Shown here: one piece after another, positions 1 through 8,676 of the stretch
How the letters are laid out: every line of letters begins with the position of its first letter
How positions within the stretch are numbered: position 1 is the first letter of the stretch
NCBI RefSeq assembly: GCF_030815145.1
Contig: NZ_JAUSWJ010000001.1
Location: forward strand, 1,550,001-1,614,000
Length of the DNA stretch: 64,000 bases
Direction of reading: 5' to 3'
DNA from: Kaistia geumhonensis
Lineage (GTDB): Bacteria > Pseudomonadota > Alphaproteobacteria > Rhizobiales > Kaistiaceae
The notes under the pieces: model-generated
Told to the model about the DNA's origin: nothing
Seen by the model: only the letters and a program-made list of their open reading frames with translations
Database searches by the model: none
Made by a program: the position numbers and the translations under genes

Positions 1-354
1 CTCAAGGCCCATCCCGTGCCGCGTGTCACCATCGCGGGCGGCATCGGCAAGATGGCCAAGCTCGGCCAGGGCCTGCTCGACCTCCATTCGAAGCGCGGCA
101 GCGTCGATCTCGCCTTCCTCGCCCGCCTTGCGACCGCGCATGGCGGCGACCCGGCCCTTGCGGCCGCGATCACGACGGCCAATACGGCGGCCGAGGCCTT
201 CTCCCTGGCCGGACGTCGGGACATCGATCTCGGCGCCGCCATTGCCGAGGCCGCGCATGTCACGGCGGCAAAGGTCGTGACCGGCGCGGGCATCGCGCTC
301 GACGTCCTCGTCTTCGACCGCGACGGCGCACTCGTCGGGCGCTCCTCCGGCTAG
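1..354 (+). CDS. cbiD: Cobalt-precorrin-5B C1-methyltransferase, C-terminal part (gene starts before the window)
   Basis: The reading frame is open from base 1 and ends at TAG, giving 117 residues of a protein whose start lies outside the window. The segment GGIGKMAKLGQGLLDLHS is characteristic of the CbiD family, which methylates C1 of cobalt-precorrin-5B with S-adenosylmethionine during corrin ring synthesis in the cytoplasm. The following helix-rich stretch (ANTAAEAF, AAKVVTGAG) fits the family's C-terminal domain. No other cobalamin gene is visible, so the gene probably closes a cob/cbi cluster lying to the left. The family call is firm; full length and start cannot be judged. Confidence 0.9.
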   Translation, partial: LKAHPVPRVTIAGGIGKMAKLGQGLLDLHSKRGSVDLAFLARLATAHGGDPALAAAITTANTAAEAFSLAGRRDIDLGAAIAEAAHVTAAKVVTGAGIALDVLVFDRDGALVGRSSG

Positions 355-441
355 TTGCGCGGCCGTCGAGGCCATTGACTCCGCCGTAAACGCCTACCCA
401 CAGTTGCAGCGACAGATATCGGGCTGCATCGGAGGAAGGCT

Positions 442-825
442 ATGCACCGCATCGGGGAGTTCGAAGTGGCGTACACGGGCCGCAACACGTGGCGGGCGTA
501 CATCTACAAGGACGGCGAGGTCATCGACATCGCGCCCGTGGCTTGGCTGGACAACTATGACGACAGCGAAAGGCGCATCGCCGTCAGCTTTCGAAAAAAG
601 TACCGCAAGGAAATGGAGGAGCGATCCGCCAGTGGAGCGCACTTCAAGGTCGTCGTAGGTGAGGCAGCAGAACCAAAGATCCCTGGAAAGTTCAGGAACA
701 GCAGGCGCCTCGTGAAGATCGTCGAGGTCGTTTCGACAGGTGAGCCGGAGCTTGATCCCGACCATCCCGAGTGGGACCAAGGCGTCTGGTGCCGCGAGAT
801 TCGGACTATCGCTTCCGTAGAGTGA
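442..825 (+). CDS. Hypothetical protein, 127 aa
   Basis: I do not recognise the family. The gene starts at ATG with a good ribosome binding site (GGAGGAAG, 431-438) and encodes a 127-residue soluble, charged protein without a signal peptide or membrane segment. Tryptophans and aromatic residues are frequent in the first half (TWRAYIYKDGEV, VAWLDNYDD), which suggests a small beta-rich fold, and the C-terminal part is acidic (ELDPDHPEWDQG). It stands alone between cbiD and the sugar transporter genes. Its codon use is less GC3-biased than its neighbours, so it may be a more recent arrival. No function can be assigned. Confidence 0.6.
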   Translation: MHRIGEFEVAYTGRNTWRAYIYKDGEVIDIAPVAWLDNYDDSERRIAVSFRKKYRKEMEERSASGAHFKVVVGEAAEPKIPGKFRNSRRLVKIVEVVSTGEPELDPDHPEWDQGVWCREIRTIASVE

Positions 826-928
826 CCCACCGCGCCCACGCCACCCAAGGCGTTGCTTCGAAATACCCCCTCCCGTGTCCCCTCACCAGCACCACGCCTG
901 CCATCCACAGGGGCGCGCGGTTTCCTCA

Positions 929-957
929 TTGCCGAAACGAAAACAAAGTGATTTATT
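929..957 (+). promoter_or_regulatory. Candidate sigma-70 promoter of the first sugar ABC operon
   Basis: TTGCCG (929-934) and TTTATT (952-957) are separated by 17 bases in an AT-richer patch of the 218-bp gap before the binding-protein gene at 1044. No second good match is visible. The two ROK regulators nearby are the obvious candidates for control, but I see no clear operator. Confidence 0.35.
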
Positions 958-1043
958 GCCGCCCAAGCGCCGCAGACAGGCGTGTCGGGACCGGCGGGAG
1001 GCCGGTTCCGGATTGGAAACCGCTTCTTGAGGAGTTGCGAGAC

Positions 1044-2342
1044 ATGAGAAGATCCCTCCGCGTCGCCCTTCTGGCGACCGTGGCGACCTGCTTCGCCGGT
1101 GCGGCGCTGGCCCAGGACCTCATCACCAAGGACCGTGTCGGTCCGGCCGACGCGCCGAAGACGCTGACCTTCCGCCTCACCGGCGACGGCCCGGGCAACA
1201 CCGATCCGGCCTATGCCGAGGCCTACAAGAAGGTCTTCGTCGACTTCATCCAGAAGCATCCCGGCTGGCAGATCAAGCTGGAGCGGATGTCCGACAATAT
1301 CGGCCAGGAGCAGGCGCGCATGCTGGAGCAGGCGAAGTCGGGCTCGGGCCCGGACTGCGCCGCGGTCGACAGCTTCGTGCTGGCACTCTTCATGAACGCC
1401 GGCGTTCTGAAGCCGCTCAACGAGTACTTCACGCAGGCCGAGATCGACGACCTCTTCCCGTTCGTCCGCGAGGGCATCACGGGCAAGGACGGCAAGATCT
1501 ATGCCTGGTGGTGGGGCACCGATCTGCGTGTTCTCTATCGCAACAAGGACATCGTCCCGACCGCGCCCGAGACCTGGGAAGAGCTGAAGGCTGCGGCCAT
1601 CGCTTCCAAGGACAAGGGCATGGAAGGCGTGCTCGTCAATGGCGGCCGCTGGGAAGGCACCACCTTCGACTGGCTCGCCAATTTCTGGGCCCAGGGCGGC
1701 AAGCTCGTCGACGAGAACGGCAAGCCGATCTTCGCCGAAGGCGAGAACCGCGAGAAGTTCCTGAAGGCCGTCAACTACTTCAAGGACCTCGTCGACTCGG
1801 GCGCCGCTCCGAAGCGCGTCGCCACGATCGTCAACTACGACGAGTTCAACGCCGCCGCGACGGCCGGCACCACCGCCCTCTTCATCGGCGGCAACTGGCA
1901 GCTCGCCCAGCTCAAGAACACGATGGAGCCGGAAGAGTTCGCCAAGTGGACCTTCTCGCCGATTCCCGGCCCGACCAAGGACCAGCGTTCGACGGGCACC
2001 GGCGGCTGGACGGTCGGCGCCTTCTCGAACGACCCTGAGAAGGTCGCCCTCTGCGCCGCCATCGCCAAGGATATCTATGCCGGTCCCGGCAACGAGATCC
2101 AGCAGCAGCTGCCGACCTCGAAGGCGATCTTCAACAAGTACGACGTCTTCAAGTCGGAAGCGAACCAGGCCTTCGCGGCCGCGCTGGTCGACGGCCAGGC
2201 CCGTCCGGGCGTGCCGATCTATCCCGAGATCTCGAACCAGATCCAGGTGATGATGGGCGACGTGCTGACCGGCGCCAAGACGCCGGAAGCCGCTCTCGAC
2301 GCGGCCAACGCCGCCGTCCAGGCCGCCTATTCGCGCCTCTGA
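1044..2342 (+). CDS. Sugar ABC transporter substrate-binding protein (family 1)
   Basis: This 432-residue protein is a periplasmic sugar-binding component of the MalE/UgpB/MsmE type. Residues 1-24 form a signal peptide (MRRSLRVALLATVATC, then an AlaLeuAla cleavage site before Gln-Asp). The mature part has the usual two-lobe features, including the YAWWWGTDLRVLYRNKD hinge-like region and the GTGGWTVGAFSNDPEK segment near the C-terminus. I chose the ATG at 1044 because GAGGAG lies at 1029-1034 and the signal peptide begins there; the frame is open further upstream. Two permease genes follow but no ATPase gene. The downstream alpha-mannosidase suggests that the ligand is a mannose-containing oligosaccharide or glycoside, which is inference. 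Confidence 0.92.
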   Translation: MRRSLRVALLATVATCFAGAALAQDLITKDRVGPADAPKTLTFRLTGDGPGNTDPAYAEAYKKVFVDFIQKHPGWQIKLERMSDNIGQEQARMLEQAKSGSGPDCAAVDSFVLALFMNAGVLKPLNEYFTQAEIDDLFPFVREGITGKDGKIYAWWWGTDLRVLYRNKDIVPTAPETWEELKAAAIASKDKGMEGVLVNGGRWEGTTFDWLANFWAQGGKLVDENGKPIFAEGENREKFLKAVNYFKDLVDSGAAPKRVATIVNYDEFNAAATAGTTALFIGGNWQLAQLKNTMEPEEFAKWTFSPIPGPTKDQRSTGTGGWTVGAFSNDPEKVALCAAIAKDIYAGPGNEIQQQLPTSKAIFNKYDVFKSEANQAFAAALVDGQARPGVPIYPEISNQIQVMMGDVLTGAKTPEAALDAANAAVQAAYSRL

Positions 2343-2365
2343 GGCGATAGCGCCAGAATGAGCTC

Positions 2366-2391
2366 GGTCCCGGCGGAAACCCGCCGGGACC
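2366..2391 (+). promoter_or_regulatory. Intra-operon stem-loop after the binding-protein gene
   Basis: A perfect 11-bp stem (GGTCCCGGCGG with CCGCCGGGACC) closes a 4-base loop. There is no T-run. It sits between the binding-protein gene and the first permease gene, where such hairpins usually protect the upstream mRNA and reduce read-through. Confidence 0.7.
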
Positions 2392-2449
2392 TTGCATCTC
2401 GACGAAAATCTGACGGACGCACGGACGCATTGGCGAGGAGGCCTGCGGC

Positions 2450-3391
2450 ATGACGGTGAGTGAGGCAGCCATTGCGGGCCGGCGCGGCAGCATGCCCCGA
2501 TCCAGCCTCATGCGGCGCATCGAGGAGAATCCCTTCTCCTGGCTGCTGCCGGTCGCGATCCTGCTCGGCGTCTTCTACCTCTACCCGATCTTCGACGTGC
2601 TGCGCCTCGCCTTCACCAATGCGAGCCTGCGCGGCGGCGAGGAGCACTACACGGTCGATTCCTTCGTCGCGCTGATCGCCAATCCGGCGCTGCCCGACAT
2701 CCTGTGGACCACCTTCGTCTTCACGGCCGGCAGCGTCATCGGCCAGCAGTTCTTCGGGCTCGGCATCGCCGTGCTCGTGATGCGCGGCGAGCGGCGCCGC
2801 CTCTACGGCATGACCGCGCTGCGCACGATCGTGCTGATCGCCTGGGTCATCCCCGGCATCGCCAACGGCCTCATCTGGCAGATGCTGTTCAGCGAGGCGC
2901 CGTTCGGCGCCATCAACAGCGTGCTGCGCATGATGTCGATCCAGCCGGTCGCCTGGCTGTCGGATCCCGGCATCGCCATGATCTCGGCGATCGTCTCCAA
3001 TGTCTGGCGCGGCACCGCCTTCTCGATGATCGTGTTCTATGCTGCGCTGAAGGGCATCGACCCGACGCTCTACGAGGCGGCGAGCGTCGACGGCGCCAAT
3101 GGCTGGCAGCGCTTCCGCTTCATCACGCTGCCGCAGATGCGCGCCGCGATCCTCGTCAACTCGATCCTCATCACCATCGCGACGCTCAACACCTTCGACG
3201 CGATCATCTCGCTGACCGGCGGCGGCCCCGGCCGCGCCACCGAGGTGCTGTCGCTCTACACGTTCAACACCGTGTTCCGGAACCTCGACCTCGCGGGCGG
3301 CAGCGTGCTCTCCGTGCTGATGCTCGTCATCAGCCTCGTGCTCGCCGTCGGCTATGCGTCGTTCCTGCCGCGCCGGGAGGCCAACGAATGA
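2450..3391 (+). CDS. Sugar ABC transporter permease (MalF-type)
   Basis: This is a 313-residue inner-membrane permease of the binding-protein-dependent family. The first membrane segment is at about residues 31-51 (WLLPVAILLGVFYLYPIFDV), followed by five more hydrophobic stretches. The cytoplasmic EAA loop that docks the ATPase is at about residues 209-228 (EAASVDGANGW, then FRFITLP). A Shine-Dalgarno sequence GAGGAGG precedes the ATG. The stop overlaps the next permease start (ATGA), which indicates translational coupling. It forms the membrane pore together with the product of the following gene. The cognate ATPase is not encoded here. Confidence 0.93.
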   Translation: MTVSEAAIAGRRGSMPRSSLMRRIEENPFSWLLPVAILLGVFYLYPIFDVLRLAFTNASLRGGEEHYTVDSFVALIANPALPDILWTTFVFTAGSVIGQQFFGLGIAVLVMRGERRRLYGMTALRTIVLIAWVIPGIANGLIWQMLFSEAPFGAINSVLRMMSIQPVAWLSDPGIAMISAIVSNVWRGTAFSMIVFYAALKGIDPTLYEAASVDGANGWQRFRFITLPQMRAAILVNSILITIATLNTFDAIISLTGGGPGRATEVLSLYTFNTVFRNLDLAGGSVLSVLMLVISLVLAVGYASFLPRREANE

Positions 3392-4230
3392 CTTCGGAAT
3401 CCCGCGAAAAGCTCTGGGACCTCGCGACCTATCTGATCGCGATCATCATCGCCGCCTTCTTCCTGGTGCCCCTGCTCTGGCTGCTGTCGCTGGCGCTGCG
3501 GACGCGGCAGGAAGTCTTCCTCGGCGCCAGCCGGTTCATCCCGAAGCGGCCGACGCTCGGCAATTTCGAGCAGATTCTCTCCGACCCGGCCTTCATCAAC
3601 TATCTCTGGAACGGGCTGAAGCTCTCGGCGCTCGGCGGCATCGGCTGCCTGATCGTCGCCGCGCCCGCCGCCTATGCGTTCTCGCGCTTCCACTTCCAGA
3701 GCCGCAGCTCGCTCATGATGTCGATCCTGGCCTTCCAGATGGTGTCGCCGCTCGTCATCCTCGTTCCGCTCTACCGCTACATGGCCTCGCTCGGCCTTCT
3801 CGACGGCCATTTTGGCGTCACCATGATCTATATCGCGGTGAGCCTTCCCATGGCGGTCTGGCTGCTCAAGAGCTCGATCGACGGCATTCCGAAGTCGCTG
3901 GAGGAAGCAGCCCAGATCGACGGCTGCTCGCGCTTCGGCATCTTCTGGCGGATAACGCTGCCGCTCGTGGCGCCCGGCCTCGCTTCGGCCTTCATCCTCA
4001 TCATGATCCTCAACTGGTCGCAGTTCCTCGTTCCGTTCCTGCTGCTGACCACCGATTCCAAGCTGCCGATCTCGGTCGCGATCTTCACCTTCGCCGGCAC
4101 GTCCAGTGCGTCGTCGACGCAGGTGCTGGCGGCCGCCTGTCTCGTCGCCGTCGTGCCGGCCATCGTCGCCTTCCTGCTCCTCCAGCGGATGATCGTCGGT
4201 GCGCTGACCGCCGGAGCCGTGAAGGGCTGA
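3388..4230 (+). CDS. Carbohydrate ABC transporter permease (MalG-type)
   Basis: This 280-residue partner permease has six predicted membrane segments, the first at about residues 13-35 (LATYLIAIIIAAFFLVPLLW). The EAA loop lies at about residues 173-192 (EAAQIDGCSRFGIFW, then RITLP). The C-terminus GALTAGAVKG is the usual end of MalG-type permeases. The ATG overlaps the previous stop by four bases. It completes the two-permease channel for the binding protein at 1044. The short 46-bp gap to the mannosidase gene, which has its own strong ribosome binding site, suggests that all four genes are cotranscribed. Confidence 0.93.
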   Translation: MTSESREKLWDLATYLIAIIIAAFFLVPLLWLLSLALRTRQEVFLGASRFIPKRPTLGNFEQILSDPAFINYLWNGLKLSALGGIGCLIVAAPAAYAFSRFHFQSRSSLMMSILAFQMVSPLVILVPLYRYMASLGLLDGHFGVTMIYIAVSLPMAVWLLKSSIDGIPKSLEEAAQIDGCSRFGIFWRITLPLVAPGLASAFILIMILNWSQFLVPFLLLTTDSKLPISVAIFTFAGTSSASSTQVLAAACLVAVVPAIVAFLLLQRMIVGALTAGAVKG

Positions 4231-4276
4231 CCGGCCGCCTTCATCCCCGATACCCCCCTCAGGAGAGAGAATTCCG

Positions 4277-7200
4277 ATGGCCCTCACCCTCCAGCAGCGG
4301 CTGGATCGCATCAATGTGCGCGTCGAGGAACTGTCGTTCTGGCGCGAGCGCGAGACGGCCCCGGTCGAAGGCTGGACCTTCGATGGCGAGCCGATCGCCC
4401 TCGGCGGCTTCTGGCCGCGCCGAGACGGCGTCAGGAAGCTCGCCGCGACCGCGGTCGTGCCGGATCACTGGAACCTCGCCGATACCCGCCTGATGCTGAA
4501 TATCGGCGGCGAAAGCCTGATCGCGCTCTCGGCCGAGGGCGCCGAGACCGAGCGCTTCGGCCTCGACCCCAACCATCAGGAATTCCCGGTTCCCGGCAAG
4601 CGCTTCGCGATCGACATCGACGCCGTAGCCCGCCTGCCCTTCGGCGAGCCGGTGCGCGAGCCGCGCCTCACCAAGGCGCATGTGGCGCTGATCGACAAGC
4701 CGGTGCACGAACTGCATCTCCTGCTCATGCAGGTGTTCGAGGCCGCCACCTATCTCGGCGACCACGAGGTGGTGCCGCATCTCATCAAGGCGGCCGAGGA
4801 GACCTTCGCCGCGCTCGACTGGCCGTCGGCGACGGCCGACTATGTCGCGCGCACGGCGCCGCAGGCCGGCCAGCGGCGCATCTGGGAAATGCCCGAGCTG
4901 AGGGCCAATCCCGACGCGCTGCGTCAGGACCAGCGCGCCAGCGTCGTCGCCGCCCTCGAGGCTCTGCGCGAGAAGCTGAAGGCGCTGAAGGCCCGCTATC
5001 CGCAGCAGGGCAAGCTCGCCATCACCGGCCATGCCCATATCGATCTCGCCTGGCTGTGGCCCTATGACGAGACCCGCCGAAAGGCGCGCCGCACCTTCAA
5101 CACCGCCCTTCAGCTGATGAAGCAGTTCCCGAGCTTCGTCTTCAACCAGTCGACGGCGGCCTATTACGACCAGATCGAGCGCGACGATCCCGAGCTCTTC
5201 AAGGCCATCCAGGCCGCGGTGAAGGGCGGCCAGTGGGAAACCATCGGCGCGATGTGGGTCGAGCCCGATACCAACATGCCGACCGGCGAGAGCTTCGTGC
5301 GCCAGCTCCTCTACGGGCAGCGCTATTTCGAGGCCAAGTTCGGCACGCGCCACCGCGTCTGCTGGCTGCCGGACTGCTTCGGCTTCTCGGGCGCGCTGCC
5401 GCAGCTGCTGCGCCAGGCGGGCGTCGACTCGTTCTTCACGATCAAGGTGAACTGGTCCGAGACCAACCGCTTCCCCTACGACCTGTTCTGGTGGGAAGGC
5501 CTCGACGGCAGCCGCGTGCTCGCCCACACCTTCGACAATCCGGTGCATGGCTACAACGGCTCGACCGAGCCGAAGGCGATCATCGGCACCTGGCAGAACT
5601 TCCGCGGCAAGACGCTGCATGACGAGAGCCTGCTCGCGGTCGGCCATGGCGACGGCGGCGGCGGCGTGACGCCCGAGATGCTGGAGCGTCAGGCCCAGCT
5701 CGCCGATTTCCCGGCCGTTCCGGCGCTGGCGCCGGCGCGCGTCGAGGATTTCTTTGCCCGCGCTCACGAGGGTGTTCCGGCCGATCTGCCGGTCTGGCTC
5801 GGCGAGATCTATCTCGAGCTGCACCGCGCGACGCTGACGACGCAGAGCGGCACCAAGAAGAAGCATCGCGAGGCGGAGCGCGCGCTGATCACCGCCGAGA
5901 CGATCTCCTCGCTCGGAATGCTGCTCGGCGGGGAAAAGCCCGAGAGCCTCGAGACGCACTGGCACGCGGTGCTCAAAAACGAGTTCCACGACATCCTGCC
6001 GGGCTCGGGCGTCCGCGAAGTCTATATCGACGCCGAGAACGAGCTGGCCGCCGCCCGCGACGCGGGCATCGCCCGCCAGCAGGAGGCGCTCGCCGCGCTC
6101 GTCGCGCAGCTTCCGAAAGGCGAGGCGAAGGACGCAGTCGCGATCGTCAATCCGACGCTCGCTCCGCGCCCCGTGCGCTTCGAGGGCCCGGAGGGCCCGG
6201 TCGCGGCAGCCTCGACCGTCGCGCCGCTCGGCATCGCCGTCATCGGCAAGGCCGAGCTTGCACCGGCGGCCGGTCTCACCGTCGCCGAGGACCGGCTCGA
6301 GAATGCCCATATCCGGGCGATCATCGGCAAGGACGGCACGGTCGCCAGCCTCATCGACAAGCGCACCGGCCGCGAGGCGCTGGCCGGCCGCGGCAACCAG
6401 CTCGTGGCCTATCCGATGGACAAGCCGCGCAACTGGGACGCTTGGGACGTCGAGGACGACTACACGGCGAACGGGCAGGAGCTGACCGAGGTCGAGAGCA
6501 TTTCCGTTGTCGAGCGCGGTCCGCACCGGGCGGCGATCAAGGTGGTGAAGCGCTTCCGCGACTCCGTCGTGACGCAGACCTACACGCTCTGGGCCAATGC
6601 GCCGCGCCTCGACATCAAGACGCATATCGACTGGCACGACCGCCGCGTCCTTCTGCGGACCCTGACGCCGGTGGCCGTTCGCGCCGACCACGCGACCTTC
6701 GAATGCGCCTTCGGCATCGTGCGTCGCCCGACCCACAGCAACACCTCGTGGGACGCTGCGAAGTTCGAGGTGCCGGGCCATCGCTTCGTCGATCTCTCGG
6801 AGCCGGGCTTCGGCGTCGCGATGCTCAACGACGGTAAGTATGGCCACAGCGCACGCGGCAACACGCTCGGGCTCAGCCTGCTGCGCTCGCCGATCTATCC
6901 CGATCCGGTCGCCGACGAAGGCGAGCAGACCTTCACCTATTCGCTGATGCCGCATGGCGGAGACTGGCTCGCGGCGGGCGTGCTGACCGAGGCGGAAGAC
7001 CTCAACCAGCCGCTGCTCTCCGCCCCGGCGGCGGGCGCTGCGATCGGTACCGTGACGCCTGTCGCGGTCTCGGGTCACAAGGTGGCGCTCGCCGGCCTCA
7101 AGCCGGCCGAGGACAGCGCCGACGTGGTCCTGCGCGTCTACGAGCCGGCGGGCGGGCGCGGTGCGCTCGACGTCGCGCCGACCGGTGGCTGGAAGGTCGC

Positions 7201-7294
7201 CGGCGACGTGAACCTGCTCGAGGAGGCGGTGCAGCGCGAGGGCGATTTCGGCATCCGCCCGTTCGAGGTGCGCAGCCTGCGCCTCACGCGCTGA
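4277..7294 (+). CDS. Alpha-mannosidase, glycoside hydrolase family 38
   Basis: This 1005-residue enzyme hydrolyses terminal alpha-mannosides with retention of configuration. The family 38 signatures are intact: zinc ligands in GHAHIDLAWLW (His252, Asp256 and neighbours), the catalytic nucleophile Asp366 in WLPDCFGFSG, and the late zinc histidine His457 in GHGDGGGG. N-terminal, central helical and C-terminal beta domains follow the family order and the length is normal. There is no signal peptide, so it acts in the cytoplasm on imported substrate. The ribosome binding site AGGAGAG is at 4261-4267. Together with the upstream importer it makes a self-contained mannoside uptake and cleavage unit. 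Confidence 0.95.
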   Translation: MALTLQQRLDRINVRVEELSFWRERETAPVEGWTFDGEPIALGGFWPRRDGVRKLAATAVVPDHWNLADTRLMLNIGGESLIALSAEGAETERFGLDPNHQEFPVPGKRFAIDIDAVARLPFGEPVREPRLTKAHVALIDKPVHELHLLLMQVFEAATYLGDHEVVPHLIKAAEETFAALDWPSATADYVARTAPQAGQRRIWEMPELRANPDALRQDQRASVVAALEALREKLKALKARYPQQGKLAITGHAHIDLAWLWPYDETRRKARRTFNTALQLMKQFPSFVFNQSTAAYYDQIERDDPELFKAIQAAVKGGQWETIGAMWVEPDTNMPTGESFVRQLLYGQRYFEAKFGTRHRVCWLPDCFGFSGALPQLLRQAGVDSFFTIKVNWSETNRFPYDLFWWEGLDGSRVLAHTFDNPVHGYNGSTEPKAIIGTWQNFRGKTLHDESLLAVGHGDGGGGVTPEMLERQAQLADFPAVPALAPARVEDFFARAHEGVPADLPVWLGEIYLELHRATLTTQSGTKKKHREAERALITAETISSLGMLLGGEKPESLETHWHAVLKNEFHDILPGSGVREVYIDAENELAAARDAGIARQQEALAALVAQLPKGEAKDAVAIVNPTLAPRPVRFEGPEGPVAAASTVAPLGIAVIGKAELAPAAGLTVAEDRLENAHIRAIIGKDGTVASLIDKRTGREALAGRGNQLVAYPMDKPRNWDAWDVEDDYTANGQELTEVESISVVERGPHRAAIKVVKRFRDSVVTQTYTLWANAPRLDIKTHIDWHDRRVLLRTLTPVAVRADHATFECAFGIVRRPTHSNTSWDAAKFEVPGHRFVDLSEPGFGVAMLNDGKYGHSARGNTLGLSLLRSPIYPDPVADEGEQTFTYSLMPHGGDWLAAGVLTEAEDLNQPLLSAPAAGAAIGTVTPVAVSGHKVALAGLKPAEDSADVVLRVYEPAGGRGALDVAPTGGWKVAGDVNLLEEAVQREGDFGIRPFEVRSLRLTR

Positions 7295-7298
7295 TGCG

Positions 7299-7365
7299 AG
7301 CCGGGCCCCGTGCCCGGCTGACGGACGAATCCGCGGCGCCCGGCCCCTGTTGGCGGCCGGGCGCC
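7299..7365 (+). terminator. Tandem hairpins ending the mannosidase operon
   Basis: Two strong stems follow the stop codon: 8 bp at 7299-7306 with 7312-7319, and 11 bp at 7335-7345 with 7355-7365 (GGCGCCCGGCC with GGCCGGGCGCC). There is no true T-run, only CCTTT after the second stem, so termination may be partial or Rho-assisted. Confidence 0.6.
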
Positions 7366-7397
7366 GTGCCCTTTGGCTTCTTGCTTCGGCGGGCGTG

Positions 7398-8675
7398 ATG
7401 CGGCAAGCAGAGCGCACGATGAACGACCTCACCGGCTCGAATTCCGAGCTCGCCGCGAGCCACAATCGCGGCGTGATCCTGCGCGCCATCCAGCGCCACC
7501 AGCCCATCTCGCGCACCGAGCTTGCGCAGCGCTCCGGCCTCACCAAGCAGACCGTGACCCGTATCGCCGAGCGGCTGATCGGCGAGAAGCTCGTGCTCGA
7601 GGCCCGGCGACGGCATGGCCAGCCCGGCCAGCCCTCGATCGAACTCGAGATCAACCCCGACGGCTGCCATTCGATCGGCGCCTATATCGCGCGCGACCAT
7701 GTGGCCGTCGTGGCGATCGACGCATCGGGCGCGGTCCGTGGCCGCATTCACACCGAAGTCGCCTTCGCGCTGCCCGAGCAGGCGATCGGGCTGATCGAGG
7801 AGGCGCTGGCGACCTTCAAGCGCCGCCGCACCATCGACGAGCGCCGCCTCGCCGGCCTCGGCATCGCGTTGCCCGACTGGCTCGGCGAGATCCCGTTCCC
7901 GGGCATGCCGGCCGCCTATGCGTCCTGGACCGGCTATGACGTGCGCGGCCGCGTGGCGGCCTTCACCGATCTGCCGCTCTATATCGAGAACGACGCCATC
8001 GCCGCGGCGATCGGCGAACTCAACTATGGCCTCGGGGTCGAGAGCCGCAGCTTCTTCTACATCTTCATCGGCTCGGGCCTCGGAGGCGCGGTCGTGCTGG
8101 ATGGCGTCTGCCATCACGGCGTCACGGGCCTTTCGGGCGAGATCGGCTGGCTGCCGACGCTCGTCGCCGACATGCCGGAGGGAAGCCGCATCCAGCCGCT
8201 CGGCCAGCTCGTCTCTCTCTATGTGCTCTACGAGTTCATGGCCGCGCATGGCATCACCATCACCGCGCCGGCCGAGCTGCTGTCGCTCGACCTGCGCGGC
8301 CGCGCCCTCGTCTCCGACTGGCTGCGCCGCGCCGCCCGCTACATCGCCGATGCCGCGATCCATATCGGCCTGCTCATCGACCCGGACGCGGTTCTGATCG
8401 GCGGGAGACTGCCGGTGCGGCTGCTCGACGAAATGCTGAGCTATGTGAGCGAGTATCTCGCGCGCGATCCCCGGCCTGCCCCCGCCATCCACCGCGCCGC
8501 CGGCTCCGAGGACGCGACCGCGCTCGGCGCCGCGACCATGCCGCTCGCCGAGGTGCTGCGGCTCGAATCCTACGATCCGGCGCAGCGCACGCGCCTGCCG
8601 CTCACAGGCCTGCCGCCGGCGGGTCCGGTGATGCCGGGCTGGGCCGAAACCTTCGGCCGTCGCGAAGAGGCGTGA
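7398..8675 (+). CDS. ROK-family transcriptional regulator
   Basis: This is a 425-residue repressor of the NagC/Mlc type. An N-terminal winged helix-turn-helix (about residues 15-75, RTELAQRSGLTKQTVTRIAE) is followed by a sugar-kinase-like ROK domain. The ROK glycine signature is visible (FIGSGLGGAVVLDG), but the usual zinc-binding CxCGxxGCxE cluster is reduced to HHGVTGLSGEIG without the cysteines, so it probably does not bind zinc. Start choice is uncertain: ATG codons at 7398 and 7419 are both possible and neither has a strong ribosome binding site. It lies just after the mannosidase and is likely its local regulator. Its stop is one base from the stop of the opposing ROK gene. Confidence 0.88.
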   Translation: MRQAERTMNDLTGSNSELAASHNRGVILRAIQRHQPISRTELAQRSGLTKQTVTRIAERLIGEKLVLEARRRHGQPGQPSIELEINPDGCHSIGAYIARDHVAVVAIDASGAVRGRIHTEVAFALPEQAIGLIEEALATFKRRRTIDERRLAGLGIALPDWLGEIPFPGMPAAYASWTGYDVRGRVAAFTDLPLYIENDAIAAAIGELNYGLGVESRSFFYIFIGSGLGGAVVLDGVCHHGVTGLSGEIGWLPTLVADMPEGSRIQPLGQLVSLYVLYEFMAAHGITITAPAELLSLDLRGRALVSDWLRRAARYIADAAIHIGLLIDPDAVLIGGRLPVRLLDEMLSYVSEYLARDPRPAPAIHRAAGSEDATALGAATMPLAEVLRLESYDPAQRTRLPLTGLPPAGPVMPGWAETFGRREEA

Positions 8676-8676
8676 G

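Noticed and set aside
4259-7654. A 1131-codon open frame on the minus strand
   Set aside because: It is antisense to the clear GH38 mannosidase, rich in Arg/Ala/Gly and without a recognisable domain; such long antisense frames are expected at this GC content.
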